This document shows positions 16,969 to 25,797 of a stretch of 64,000 nt of DNA, piece by piece. Under the pieces are notes generated by a model, which did not search any database, was not told the origin of the DNA, and saw only the letters and a list, made by a program, of their open reading frames with translations. A program made the position numbers and the translations under genes. Position 1 is the stretch's first letter. Each line of letters begins with the position of its first letter. The DNA comes from CAVRTM01 sp963724015 (GTDB taxonomy: Bacteria > Actinomycetota > Actinomycetes > Actinomycetales > Dermatophilaceae). Location of the stretch: positions 186,001 through 250,000 of the forward strand of contig CAVRTM010000001.1 of NCBI GenBank assembly GCA_963724015.1, read 5' to 3'.

Positions 16969-17181
16969 TCAGCCAACGGCGCTGACCCGGCCCCACGGCT
17001 CGCGCCGCGCGGTCAGCCCGGCCACGGCGTCGGCCCCCACCAGGCCGGCGCCCACCAGGACCGACACCGCCTGGCGCTCGGCGGGATCCAACGGCAGCTC
17101 GGCCGACGACAGCAACACCGACACCACACAGTCGTCGCAGCGGGTGCCCCGGACCGGGCATGACATGCAGTCCACGATCAT
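16969..17181 (-). CDS. Small conserved actinobacterial protein with four-cysteine N-terminus
   Basis: A 70-residue protein starting MIVDCMSCPVRGTRCDDCVV. The C-x2-C...C-x2-C arrangement in the first 18 residues suggests one zinc or Fe-S site. The rest (DPAERQAVSVLVGAGLVGAD) is a short helical region. Similar small proteins are usually encoded divergently from the DEDDh exonuclease fusion in actinobacteria, as here (149 bp apart), but this comes from recall. Function unknown. ATG 17181; the C-terminus ends WGRVSAVG. Confidence 0.65.
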   Translation of the reverse strand: MIVDCMSCPVRGTRCDDCVVSVLLSSAELPLDPAERQAVSVLVGAGLVGADAVAGLTARREPWGRVSAVG

Positions 17182-17316
17182 CGCTCGTCCTCCTCGTCCT
17201 GCTCGTCGCGCTCATCCGGTCGGCGGCGCAGGAGGGACGCTAGGAGGACGGTCTGACAGCCCCCTCCCGGAGCGGCTCCGAGGGCGCGCCTGCACCGTCC
17301 TGTCGGCGCCGGCACC

Positions 17317-17322
17317 TACGGT
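17317..17322 (+). promoter_or_regulatory. -10 element TACGGT for a leaderless start
   Basis: TACGGT ends 7 nt before ATG 17330. The spacing places the transcription start at or next to the start codon. A good -35 was not found. Confidence 0.45.
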
Positions 17323-17329
17323 TCCTCCC

Positions 17330-19126
17330 ATGCACGGCGTCCAGGGAACACTCGACGAGCTCGGCACCGCACTACCGGCGGTCACCTTCGTCGTCGTCGA
17401 CCTCGAGACCACCGGCGGCAGCCCGGCCGGTGCCCACATCACCGAGATCGGCGCGGTCAAGGTCCGCGGTGGAGAGGTGCTCGGCGAGTTCCAGACACTG
17501 GTCAACCCGGCCGAGCCGATCCCGGCGTTCATCTCCGTCCTGACCGGCATCACCGACCGCATGGTCGCTGACTCCCCCCGCATCGACAGTGTCCTTCCGG
17601 CGTTCCTCGAGTTCGCCCGCGACGCCGTGCTCGTGGCGCACAACGCACCCTTCGACATCGGCTTCCTCAAGGCGGCCGCGGCCCGCACCGGCCAGGAGTG
17701 GCCCCGCTTCCAGGTGGTCGACACCGCGCACCTGGCCCGCCAGCTCGTGACCCGGGACGAGGCGCCCAACCGCAAGCTTTCCACCCTGGCCCAGCTGTTC
17801 GGCGCGACCACAACCCCCGACCACCGGGCCCTGCACGACGCGCGGGCGACGGTCGACGTGCTGCACGCCCTGCTCGCCCGCGTCGGCAACCTCGGAGTCG
17901 TCACCCTCGAGGAGCTGACGACCTACTCCTCCCGGGTCAGCAGCGCCCAGCGCCGCAAGCGCTACCTCGCCGAGGGCCTGCCGTCCGCACCGGGTGTCTA
18001 CCTCTTCAAGGACCGCCAGGGGCGCGTGCTCTACGTCGGCACCTCCCGCGACATCCGCCGGCGCGTCCGCAGCTACTTCACCGCCTCCGAGCAGCGCACC
18101 CGCATGGCCGAGATGGTGGGCATCGCCGAGAGCGTCACGCCCGTGGTCTGCCACACCACGCTCGAGGCAGAGGTGCGTGAGCTGCGGCTGATCGCCGAGC
18201 ACAAGCCGCGCTACAACCGACGCTCCCGCCACCCCGAGCGGGCGCTGTGGGTCAAGCTCACGGTCGAGGCGTTCCCCCGCCTCAGCATCGTCCGTGAGGT
18301 CCGTGACGACGGCACCCGCTACGTCGGCCCGTTCTCCTCGCGGATGTCGGCCGAGTCCGCGATCGCTGCGCTGCACGAGGTGGTCCCGCTGCGGCAGTGC
18401 ACCAAGAAGCTGTCGACCCGAGGCCGTTCCTCCGACTGCGCCCTCGCACAGATGGGTCGCTGTGGCGCGCCGTGCACCGGTGCGCAGACCGTCGACGACT
18501 ACGCTGCCGTGGTCGCCGAGGCGGCCGCCGTCCTCGGCGGTGACTCGCGCGACGTCGTCTCGGCCCTGCACGCGCGGATGAGCCTGCTGGCCCAGCAGGA
18601 ACGCTTCGAGGACGCAGGGTCAGTGCGGGACCGGATGCTGCACCTCGTCCGCGCCGCCGCGCGCGCCCAGCGGTTGGCCCCGCTCGCGGCCTCCCCCGAG
18701 GTCGTGGCCGCGCGGCGCACGCCCGACGGCGGCTGGGAGGTCGTCTGTGTCCGCTTCGGCCGCCTCGCGGGGACCACGACCACGCCCCGCGGCGCCGACC
18801 CGATGCCGTTCATCCGTGCCCTGACGGCCAGCGCCGAGGTCGTGGCCCCCGGCAGCGGGCCGGCGCCCGCCGCGACGCCCGAGGAGACCGAGAAGGTCCT
18901 GCGCTGGCTCGAGGCTCCGGGGGTGCGGATCGTCTCCCTCGAGGGAGAGTGGACCTGCCCGGTGCACGGTGCCGGCGCGGCCCGCGCCCGCCTCGAGCCC
19001 CTGGCTGCCGCGCCGCGCGATGCGGTGGGGTTCGACGAGCCGGGGTCGCCGACCGTCGCGCTCACCGGCCAGCACGTCGGCCCGCGACGGCGTTCGGCTC
19101 CCGTGGCGCTGACAACCGCGGGCTAG
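17330..19126 (+). CDS. DEDDh 3'-5' exonuclease fused to UvrC-like GIY-YIG nuclease
   Basis: A 598-residue two-nuclease fusion. The N-terminal 180 residues are a DEDDh exonuclease like DnaQ: exo I FVVVDLETTGGSP with the two acidic ligands, exo II VLVAHNAPFDIGFLK, and exo III HRALHDARATVDVLHAL. Residues from about 210 have the GIY-YIG pattern LPSAPGVYLFKDRQGRVLYVG with RRRVRSYF, as in the N-terminal half of UvrC (Cho-like). The C-terminal part has the CTKKLSTRGRSSDCALAQMG-RCGAPC segment seen in UvrC, and UvrC-type helices around EDAGSVRDRMLHL. The role is presumably DNA repair, but no UvrC C-terminal endonuclease domain is present. Its promoter appears leaderless. Confidence 0.9.
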   Translation: MHGVQGTLDELGTALPAVTFVVVDLETTGGSPAGAHITEIGAVKVRGGEVLGEFQTLVNPAEPIPAFISVLTGITDRMVADSPRIDSVLPAFLEFARDAVLVAHNAPFDIGFLKAAAARTGQEWPRFQVVDTAHLARQLVTRDEAPNRKLSTLAQLFGATTTPDHRALHDARATVDVLHALLARVGNLGVVTLEELTTYSSRVSSAQRRKRYLAEGLPSAPGVYLFKDRQGRVLYVGTSRDIRRRVRSYFTASEQRTRMAEMVGIAESVTPVVCHTTLEAEVRELRLIAEHKPRYNRRSRHPERALWVKLTVEAFPRLSIVREVRDDGTRYVGPFSSRMSAESAIAALHEVVPLRQCTKKLSTRGRSSDCALAQMGRCGAPCTGAQTVDDYAAVVAEAAAVLGGDSRDVVSALHARMSLLAQQERFEDAGSVRDRMLHLVRAAARAQRLAPLAASPEVVAARRTPDGGWEVVCVRFGRLAGTTTTPRGADPMPFIRALTASAEVVAPGSGPAPAATPEETEKVLRWLEAPGVRIVSLEGEWTCPVHGAGAARARLEPLAAAPRDAVGFDEPGSPTVALTGQHVGPRRRSAPVALTTAG

Positions 19127-19129
19127 GGT
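19124..19129 (+). promoter_or_regulatory. -10 element TAGGGT for a leaderless start
   Basis: TAGGGT ends 6 nt before GTG 19136. The element lies within the short gap after the exonuclease stop and would give a leaderless transcript. No -35 matching the usual spacing was seen. Confidence 0.4.
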
Positions 19130-19135
19130 GACCTC

Positions 19136-19420
19136 GTGATCTCCGCCATCGTGCTCATCAATGCCGAAGTCTCCCGCATCCCCGAGGTCGCCGAGGCGAT
19201 CGCCGAGATCGACGGTGTCAGTGAGGTCTACTCCGTCACCGGAGACGTCGACCTGATCGCGGTCGTGCGGGTGCGCCGGCATGAGGACTTCGCCGACGTC
19301 ATCGCGGACCGGCTCAACAAGGTCGACGGGGTCCAGGGCACACAGACCCATATCGCGTTCCGTACCTACTCCAGGCACGATCTCGACGCGGCGTTCAGCC
19401 TCGGCCTCGACGACGCCTGA
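19136..19420 (+). CDS. Lrp/AsnC ligand-binding (RAM) domain protein
   Basis: A 94-residue stand-alone RAM domain, the amino-acid-binding half of Lrp/AsnC regulators, without a helix-turn-helix. The pattern VISAIVLINAEVSRIPEVAE and IAEIDGVSEVYSVTGDVDLI is clear, followed by VRVRRHEDFADVIADRLNKV and RTYSRHDLDAAFSLGLDDA. Such stand-alone domains are probably effectors that oligomerise with full-length Lrp family members or bind amino acids. GTG 19136 starts 9 bp after the exonuclease stop. It converges on trpD, with 66 bp between, in which no strong terminator is visible. Confidence 0.88.
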   Translation: MISAIVLINAEVSRIPEVAEAIAEIDGVSEVYSVTGDVDLIAVVRVRRHEDFADVIADRLNKVDGVQGTQTHIAFRTYSRHDLDAAFSLGLDDA

Positions 19421-19486
19421 GCCAGCTCGCCGCGTCGGGTTGGTGCGCGGTGGCGCCCACATCCCCGCGCCGGTCCTCGCCCACGC

Positions 19487-20554
19487 TCAGCGGGTGGTTG
19501 CGCCCACCCAGCGGTCGACCACGGCCATGGCCGAGCCATCGTCGATGGCACGCTCCGCCCGGTCCATCCCGGCGCGAACGGCCGCGGTGAAGGCCGCTGT
19601 GTCGCTGCCCCGGTCCGGCACCGACAGCGCCAGGGCCACACCGGCGTTCAGCACCACCGCGTCGCGCACCGGCCCGGCCGCGCCGGCCAGCACGTCCTTG
19701 AGCACTCCGGCGTTGTGCACCGCGTCCCCGCCCCGCAGGGTCTCCAGCGGGCTCCGGGACAGGCCCACGTGCTCGGGGTCGAGCACGTGCTGGCGCACCT
19801 GGCCGTCGCGGACCCACCACACCGACGACGTGGTGGAGATGGTGAGCTCGTCGAGGCCGTCGTCACCGCGGAAGACGACGGCGTCCTTGCCCCGGCCGGC
19901 GAAGACGCCGGCGATCAGCGGCGCCATCCGCAGGTCGGCCACGCCGACCGCGGCATAGGTGGGCTGGGCCGGGTTGGTCAGCGGGCCGAGGAAGTTGAAC
20001 GCCGTTCCGATGCCCAGGTCGCGGCGTGCGACCGCGGCGTGACGCATCGACGGGTGGAAGGTCAGGGCGAAACAGAACGTGATGCCCGCCTCGAGTGCCA
20101 CATCAGCCACCCGGTCCGGGCTCAACCTCAGGTTGACCCCGAGGGCCTCCAGCACGTCCGCGGACCCCGAGGAGGAGGACGAGGCCCGGTTCCCGTGCTT
20201 GACCACGCGCACGCCCGTCGCAGCGGCCACGATCGAGGCCATCGTCGAGATGTTGACGGTGTGTGCCCGGTCGCCACCGGTGCCGACGATGTCCAGGCTC
20301 GGTCCGGCCACCTCGATCCGGCTGGCGTGCGCGAGCATGGTGTCGGCCAGGCCGCGCATCTCGGCCACCGTCTCGCCCTTGGCCCGCAGCGCCACCAGGA
20401 ATCCCGCGACCTGGGCCGGGCTGGCCTCGGCGCCCATGATCTGGTCCATGGCCCAGCCCGCGGCCTCCGCCGTGAGGTCCTGACCAGCCAGCAGCGAGGT
20501 GAGGACAGCCGGCCACGTCGTGGTGGCAGCGCCTGCCGGCAGGTCAGCGGACAC
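19487..20554 (-). CDS. trpD: Anthranilate phosphoribosyltransferase
   Basis: Transfers the phosphoribosyl group of PRPP to anthranilate in tryptophan synthesis. The 355 residues have the family signatures in order: VGTGGDRAHTVNISTMAS (PRPP/Mg binding, about residues 90-107), KHGNRASSSSSGSADVLEALG (substrate channel), and HPSMRHAAVARRDLGIGTAFN-FLGPLTNPA in the second half. It begins with a GTG at 20554, 11 bp inside the preceding receiver-like gene, so the two are co-expressed. No other trp gene is nearby. That trpD is isolated and next to cytochrome oxidase genes is common in this group of bacteria. Confidence 0.95.
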   Translation of the reverse strand: MSADLPAGAATTTWPAVLTSLLAGQDLTAEAAGWAMDQIMGAEASPAQVAGFLVALRAKGETVAEMRGLADTMLAHASRIEVAGPSLDIVGTGGDRAHTVNISTMASIVAAATGVRVVKHGNRASSSSSGSADVLEALGVNLRLSPDRVADVALEAGITFCFALTFHPSMRHAAVARRDLGIGTAFNFLGPLTNPAQPTYAAVGVADLRMAPLIAGVFAGRGKDAVVFRGDDGLDELTISTTSSVWWVRDGQVRQHVLDPEHVGLSRSPLETLRGGDAVHNAGVLKDVLAGAAGPVRDAVVLNAGVALALSVPDRGSDTAAFTAAVRAGMDRAERAIDDGSAMAVVDRWVGATTR

Positions 20555-21035
20555 GGGCTCCCACAGCGGCCGTCGCGCCGACGGCGCGACCGAGGTCGGC
20601 CACCGCCGTGGCCAAGGACATCGGGTCGAGGGGGTGGGGCACCGCCAGGTCGGCCTGCGACCAGGCAGCCAGCCAACCGTCCTGGGGGCGCCCGGTGAGC
20701 ACCAGGACCGCGGGGCACTCGAAGATCTCGTTCTTCAGCTGGCGGCAGAGCCCCAGCCCACCGACCGGCGCAGCCTCGCCGTCCAGGATCAACAGGTCGA
20801 ACGCGCCGGTCTCGACCGCCTCGATCACCGCCGGAGCGGTGGCGCACTCACGCCAGCTGACCACCTCGACGTCGCGGGCCGGACGGCGCCCGACGGCCAC
20901 CCGGACCGCGTCGCGGGTGCTGCTGTCGTTGCTGTAGAGCAGGGCCGAGATGCGGTGGACGACACCGTTGTCCGGGGTCGGGGCGGACCCACTCTGTGTG
21001 GACGGTGCCGCCGACGAGGCGGGGGATGCGGTCAT
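20544..21035 (-). CDS. Stand-alone, degenerate receiver-domain protein
   Basis: A 163-residue protein with a receiver-like (CheY) fold: RISALLYSNDSSTRDAVRVA (beta-1), DLLILDGEAAPVGGLGLCRQ (phosphoacceptor Asp, beta-3), and VLVLTGRPQDGWLAAWSQAD. No DNA-binding output domain follows. The second acidic residue near beta-1 is present, but the usual acidic pair is weakened (SND), and the conserved lysine of the beta-5 KP motif is His (VPHPLDP). It may be a phosphorylation-independent pseudo-receiver. ATG 21035 is preceded by TAGCAT, 7 nt away, for a leaderless transcript. It shares its transcript with trpD, by overlap. Confidence 0.8.
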   Translation of the reverse strand: MTASPASSAAPSTQSGSAPTPDNGVVHRISALLYSNDSSTRDAVRVAVGRRPARDVEVVSWRECATAPAVIEAVETGAFDLLILDGEAAPVGGLGLCRQLKNEIFECPAVLVLTGRPQDGWLAAWSQADLAVPHPLDPMSLATAVADLGRAVGATAAVGARVR

Positions 21036-21042
21036 GGCGCAG

Positions 21043-21070
21043 ATGCTACCGGTGTGGGGTCCCCCACACC
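21043..21070 (-). promoter_or_regulatory. Promoter of receiver-trpD operon with a 9-2-9 palindrome
   Basis: TAGCAT on the minus strand (21048-21043) is 7 nt from ATG 21035. The palindrome GGTGTGGGGTCCCCCACACC fills 21051-21070, immediately upstream of the -10 where the -35 and spacer would be. It lies between divergent genes and is not followed by a T-run, so an operator is more likely than a terminator. The cognate protein is not identified. Confidence 0.6.
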
Positions 21071-21121
21071 TGTGCACCCGGCGGGGGGGCGCTGGGGCGC
21101 CGTGACAGGAATAGGGCAATA

Positions 21122-21797
21122 ATGGCGCCTGTGGCGACCGCATCAGCAGTTCACTCCAGCTCTCCCGGCCCGTCGTCGGGCACCATTCCCAGCCATGGGC
21201 CGGTCACCCGGCCCAACATGGTCTCGGTGGGCACCATCGTGTGGCTCTCCAGCGAGCTCATGTTCTTCGCGGGGCTGTTCGCGATGTACTTCACGATCCG
21301 CTCGGTCTCACCCGACCTGTGGAACGAGAAGACCGCGAACCTCAACGTGGCCTACGCGACGGCCAACACGCTGGTCCTCGTGATCTCCTCGGTCTGGTGC
21401 CAGCTCGGCGTCTTCAAGGCCGAGCACGGCCAGCCGGCGCGCACCGGCTCGCTGCTGCAGGTCAGCAAGTGGGGCATGCGCGAGTGGTACGTCCTGACCT
21501 ACATCTTCGGCGCGATCTTCGTCGTCCGGCCAGATCCTCGAGTACTCCACGCTGGTGCAGGAGGGCACCACCATCGCCTCCGACGCCTACGGGTCCGTCT
21601 TCTACCTCACGACCGGCTTCCACGGCCTGCACGTCACCGGTGGCCTGCTCGCGTTCCTGCTGATCATCGGCCGCACGTTCACGACCCGGCGCTACACGCA
21701 CTCGCAGGCGACAGGCGCCATCGTCACCTCCTACTACTGGCACTTCGTCGACGTGGTCTGGATCGCCCTGTTCGCCACGATCTACCTGCTGAAGTGA
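21122..21797 (+). CDS. ctaE: Cytochrome c oxidase subunit III (frameshifted as read)
   Basis: A seven-helix subunit of the aa3 oxidase, which helps the O2 pathway of subunit I. From ATG 21122 it reads IVWLSSELMFFAGLFAMYFT, with the Glu of the conserved SE pair, then the frame shifts near 21530 at FGAIFV, and the rest, ILEYSTLVQEGTTIA to the stop at 21797, reads in another frame and includes HGLHVTGGLLAF and SYYWHFVDVVWIALFATIYL. One extra C explains the break. It lies at the head of the ctaE-qcrCAB cluster and is divergent from the receiver-trpD pair. AATAGGGC before the start may act as a -10. Confidence 0.9.
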
Positions 21798-21851
21798 CCC
21801 GACCATGACGACCTCGACGCCCATGACCGCACGACGCTCAAGGACCGCACT

Positions 21852-22634
21852 GTGAACGCTCTGGCCGCCCGTCGCCGCCACCCGGCCGCGATCGTCATCC
21901 TCCTGCTGCTCGGCCTGGTGGTGACCGGGGGGATCTACGCCTTCGTGGCGCCCAAGCCCGCACAGGCCGCCGTTGCCAGCGCCGACGACGTCGCCGCGGG
22001 CAAGAAGCTGTTCCTGGCCAACTGCTCCACGTGCCACGGGGCCAACGCCCAAGGTGGACCGGCCGGACCGAGTCTCGCGGGCGTCGGCGCGGCCTCGGTC
22101 GACTTCCAGGTCGGCACCGGCCGCATGCCGCTCTCCAACCCGGGCGTGCAGGCCATGCGCAAGGCCAACAAGTTCACCGACGCGCAGACCAAGCAGCTCG
22201 CGGCGTACGTCGCGTCGCTGGCCCCCGGCCCGGCCATCCCGGACGCGCAGTACACCTCCGGTGAGGGAGGCGACGTCGCCAAGGGCGGCGAGCTGTTCCG
22301 CGTCAACTGCGCGATGTGCCACAACTACGCCGGCTCCGGCGGTGCGCTGACGCGCGGCAAGTACGCCCCGTCGCTGCACCACGTGACGGGCACGCACATC
22401 TACGAGGCGATGCTCACGGGCCCGCAGTCGATGCCCGTGTTCAACGACGCCAACATCTCCCCGGAGAACAAGCGCGACATCATCGCCTTCCTGCACAACA
22501 TCGACAAGAACGAGAACCCCGGTGGCCTCAACCTGGGCAACTTCGGCCCGGTCTCCGAGGGGCTGCTCGCGTGGACGGTCGGCATCGGCGCCCTCATCGC
22601 CCTGTCCGTGTGGCTGGGCAAGAAGGCAGCGTGA
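21852..22634 (+). CDS. qcrC: Menaquinol-cytochrome c reductase, di-heme cytochrome c subunit
   Basis: A 260-residue membrane-anchored cytochrome cc. An N-terminal membrane helix (AIVILLLLGLVVTGGIYAFV) precedes two heme c-binding motifs: CSTCH at residues 58-62 and CAMCH about 100 residues on. The C-terminus carries a second transmembrane helix, GLLAWTVGIGALIALSVWL. The methionine axial ligands are expected in the segments PLSNPGVQAMRKAN and MPVFNDANI. It replaces a soluble cytochrome c and passes electrons from the Rieske protein to CtaC. GTG 21852, 54 bp after ctaE. No frame break. Confidence 0.95.
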   Translation: MNALAARRRHPAAIVILLLLGLVVTGGIYAFVAPKPAQAAVASADDVAAGKKLFLANCSTCHGANAQGGPAGPSLAGVGAASVDFQVGTGRMPLSNPGVQAMRKANKFTDAQTKQLAAYVASLAPGPAIPDAQYTSGEGGDVAKGGELFRVNCAMCHNYAGSGGALTRGKYAPSLHHVTGTHIYEAMLTGPQSMPVFNDANISPENKRDIIAFLHNIDKNENPGGLNLGNFGPVSEGLLAWTVGIGALIALSVWLGKKAA

Positions 22635-22701
22635 CCATGACGCGACGTACCCACTGACGACGACCGACAGCAGCCCTGCGAACCGACAGGATCCCTCTCA
22701 C

Positions 22702-23792
22702 ATGAGTGACAACGGCAACCTCCAGCACCCGGGCGACGACCGCCCGTGCCGCCGACCACGACAGTCGCCCGGTCCCGCTCGACCAGGGGCACATCGAGGG
22801 CGCCGGCGGCCTCCCGCAGCGGTTCGCCGACCCGGGCCTCCCGCCGCACGTGCACCGCATGGCCGACCTCGACGAGAAGGCCGCCCGCAAGGCCGAGAAG
22901 CAGGTCGCGACCCTGTTCGTGATCTCGATCCTCGCGACCCTGCTGTTCATCGTGGCCTACTTCGCGATCCCGCAGGACCGCTTCGCCTACGTCCCCTACA
23001 TCGGCGAGGCGGCCCTGTCCAACCTCGTCCTCGGCATCACGCTGGGGGTCAGCCTGCTGTGCATCGGCCTCGGCGCGGTGCACTGGGCCAAGACCCTGAT
23101 GCCCGACGAGGAGGTCGTGGAGCTGCGCCACCCGCAGCGCTCGGCCGACGACGACCGGCAGGCCGCGGTGGACGGCGTCTACGCGGGCGGTGAGGCGGCC
23201 CAGCTGGGTCGCCGGCCGCTGATCAAGTACACCCTCGGCGGCGCGCTCGGGCTGTTCGCCATCCCCCTGGTCCTGCAGATGGTCGGTGGCCTCGGCCCGC
23301 TGCCGGGCAATGCGCTCTCGACCACCATGTGGCGCAAGGGCCTTCGGCTCATGAAGGACCCGGAGATGCTGCCGATCAAGGCCTCTGACGTCACCATCGG
23401 CTCGGTCTTCCACATCATGCCCGAGGGCATCGACAAGCAACCGGACATCCTGGAGCAGAAGGCCAAGGCCGCTGTGCTCCTCATGCGGCTGGATCCCAAC
23501 GACCTCAAGGTCGCCAAGGCCCGCGACTGGGGCTACCAGGGCATCGTGGCCTACTCCAAGATCTGCACCCACGTCGGTTGCCCGGTCGGGCTGTACGAGC
23601 AGGAGACGCACCACCTGCTCTGCCCGTGCCACCAGTCGACCTTCGACGTGACGGAGGACTGCAAGGTGATCTTCGGGCCGGCGAAGCGAGCCGCTGCCCC
23701 AGCTGCCGATCACCGTGGACAATGAGGGATACCTGGTGGCCCGCTCGGCTTTCCATGAAGCCGTGGGCCCGAGCTTCTGGGAGCGCGGATGA
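22702..23792 (+). CDS. qcrA: Rieske iron-sulfur subunit of the bc1 complex (frameshifted as read)
   Basis: The Rieske [2Fe-2S] subunit, with three N-terminal transmembrane helices as in actinobacteria. The C-terminal cluster motifs CTHVGCPVG and CPCHQSTFD are intact. From ATG 22702 the first residues (MSDNGNLQHPGDD) read in one frame, then continue in another from about 22750, with RPVPLDQGHIEGAGG and VATLFVISILATLLFIVAY. A second break near 23690 gives the C-terminus ITVDNEGYLVARSAFHE to the stop at 23792. Both need one extra base removed. The stop overlaps qcrB by 4 bp. Confidence 0.9.
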
Positions 23793-25623
23793 GTACCACA
23801 AGCAGCCCGAAGGGTGCGGCTGGCCTGCGCACCGACGACTCGAAGCCTGACACCACGCACGGCCCCGTAGCCCGGGGCATCGGCGGGGTGGCCGGGTGGG
23901 TGGACGACCGCACCGGCGCCGGCAAGCCCGTCGGCTACCTGATGAAGAAGGTCTTCCCCGACCACTGGTCCTTCATGCTCGGCGAGATCGCGATGTACTC
24001 GCTGGTCGTGCTGCTGCTGTCGGGCACGTTCCTGACGTTCTGGTTCGTCCCGAGCTCGGGCCTGGTCCCCTACGACGGCTCCTACATCCCGCTGCGCGGC
24101 GTCGTGATGAGCGAGGCCTACCGCTCCGCACTGGACATCTCGTTCGACGTCCGCGGCGGCCTGATCATCCGCCAGATCCACCACTGGGCCGCCCTGCTGT
24201 TCACCGTGTCGATCATGGTGCACATGTTCCGGGTCTTCTTCACCGGCGCGTTCCGCAAGCCGCGGGAGATCAACTGGGTGATCGGCACCCTGCTGTCGAT
24301 GCTCGGCATCGTCGAGGGCTTCACCGGCTACTCCCTGCCGGACGACCTGCTCTCGGGCACCGGCCTCCGCGCGGCCGAGGGCTTCATGCGCTCGATCCCG
24401 GTGATCGGCTCCTACGTCTCGTTCTTCGTCTTCGGTGGCGCGTTCCCGGGCGAGAAGATCATCCCGCGCCTGTTCACCGTGCACGTGCTGCTGCTGCCGG
24501 CCATCATCGTCGGCCTGTTCGTCGCGCACCTGCTGCTCGTGGTCGTGCACAAGCACACCCAGTACCCCGGGCCGGGCCGCACCAACGACAACGTGGTCGG
24601 CTACCCGCTGATGCCGGTCTACACCGCCAAGGCCGGTGGGTTCTTCTTCATCGTCTTCGGCGTCATCGCCCTCATGGCAGCGCTGTTCGCTCTGAACCCG
24701 ATCTGGATGTACGGCCCGTACGACCCCTCCCCGGTGACGGCGGGGTCGCAGCCTGACTGGTACATGGGCTTCGCCGACGGTGCCTTGCGACTGGTCCCCG
24801 GCTTCCTGGAGTTCACCGCGTGGGGCTTCACCTTCAGCTTCAACATCTTCATCCCGGCGATCATGCTCATCCCCGTGGTCTACGGCCTGGCCGGCGCCTA
24901 CCCGTTCCTCGAGGCCTGGGTCACCGGTGACAAGCGGGAGCACCACCTGCTGGACCGTCCGCGCAACGCCCCGACCCGCACCGGTCTCGGTGTCATGGCG
25001 CTGGTCTTCTACGGCCTGCTCTTCATCGCCGCCGGCAACGACATCATCGCGATCCGGCTGGGGTTGTCGATCAACGACATCACCAACATGCTGCGGCTCG
25101 GCGTCTTCGTCCTCCCCCCGCTCTCCTTCTGGGTCACGAGGCGGATCTGCATGAGCCTGCAGCGTCGTGACCGCGAGCTGGTGCTGCACGGCCGTGAGAC
25201 CGGTCGCATCGTGCGCACCGCCGAGGGCAAGTTCTTCGAGGTGCACGAGGCGCTCGGTGAGCACGAGCGCTGGCGTCTGGTGCAGCACGAGACGCTGGAG
25301 CCGCTGCAGCTGCGGGCGTCCGTGGACAGCAACGGCGTTCGCCGCTCCGGGGCACTCATGGACCGTGCGCGGGCCAAGGTGTCGAGCTTCTACTTCTCCA
25401 ACCGGGTTCCTGCCGTCACGCCGGCAGAGCTCGCGGCAGCCCACCACGACGGTGCCGCACACGAGGCGCTGGCAGAAGCGCCCGCGCCGACCGAGTGGGA
25501 CCGCTCGACTGCACGGCGGCGCCGAGGAGCGTGGAGGACAACGACGCCTACGCGCCGCACGCCCACGAGGACGGCGAGGCGCGCGAGGCCGACCCCGACG
25601 CGGAGACCACCGCGGCTCGCTGA
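23789..25623 (+). CDS. qcrB: Cytochrome b subunit of the bc1 complex (3' end frameshifted as read)
   Basis: A polytopic cytochrome b carrying two b hemes and the quinol sites. Heme-ligating His pairs are in HHWAALLFTVSIMVH and HVLLLPAIIVGLFVAHLLL. The quinol-oxidation site PDWY is at GSQPDWYMGFADG. It is about 600 residues, longer than mitochondrial b, with a C-terminal extension typical of actinobacteria. ATG 23789 overlaps qcrA by 4 bp. After APTEWDR (about 25505) the frame is lost, resumes briefly, then returns at 25541 to end EDNDAYAPHAHEDGEA and stop at 25623; two one-base insertions explain this. A strong hairpin follows. Confidence 0.9.
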
Positions 25624-25639
25624 CGCCCCCACGCCCACG

Positions 25640-25673
25640 ACGGCCCCTCCCCGCCTGCGCGGGGAGGGGCCGT
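25640..25673 (+). terminator. Rho-independent-like terminator after qcrB
   Basis: A perfect 15-bp GC-rich stem with loop CTGC, 17 bp after the qcrB stop. There is no T-run after it, as usual in high-GC actinobacteria. Confidence 0.75.
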
Positions 25674-25797
25674 CGCGCTGTCACCGACCTGACGGCCCAC
25701 GCTCGCCCCCAGGACGACGGCGGATGATCCGGCGTCGCGCGCCCGCCGGGCCTTCCGCCACTCGATCGGGCGCACCCGCGCATGGGAGGGTGGACCG

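Noticed and set aside
22400..25783. 1127-codon minus-strand open frame
   Set aside because: It is antisense to qcrA and qcrB, and rich in His, Asp, Gln and Gly, as expected of a shadow of membrane-protein codons.
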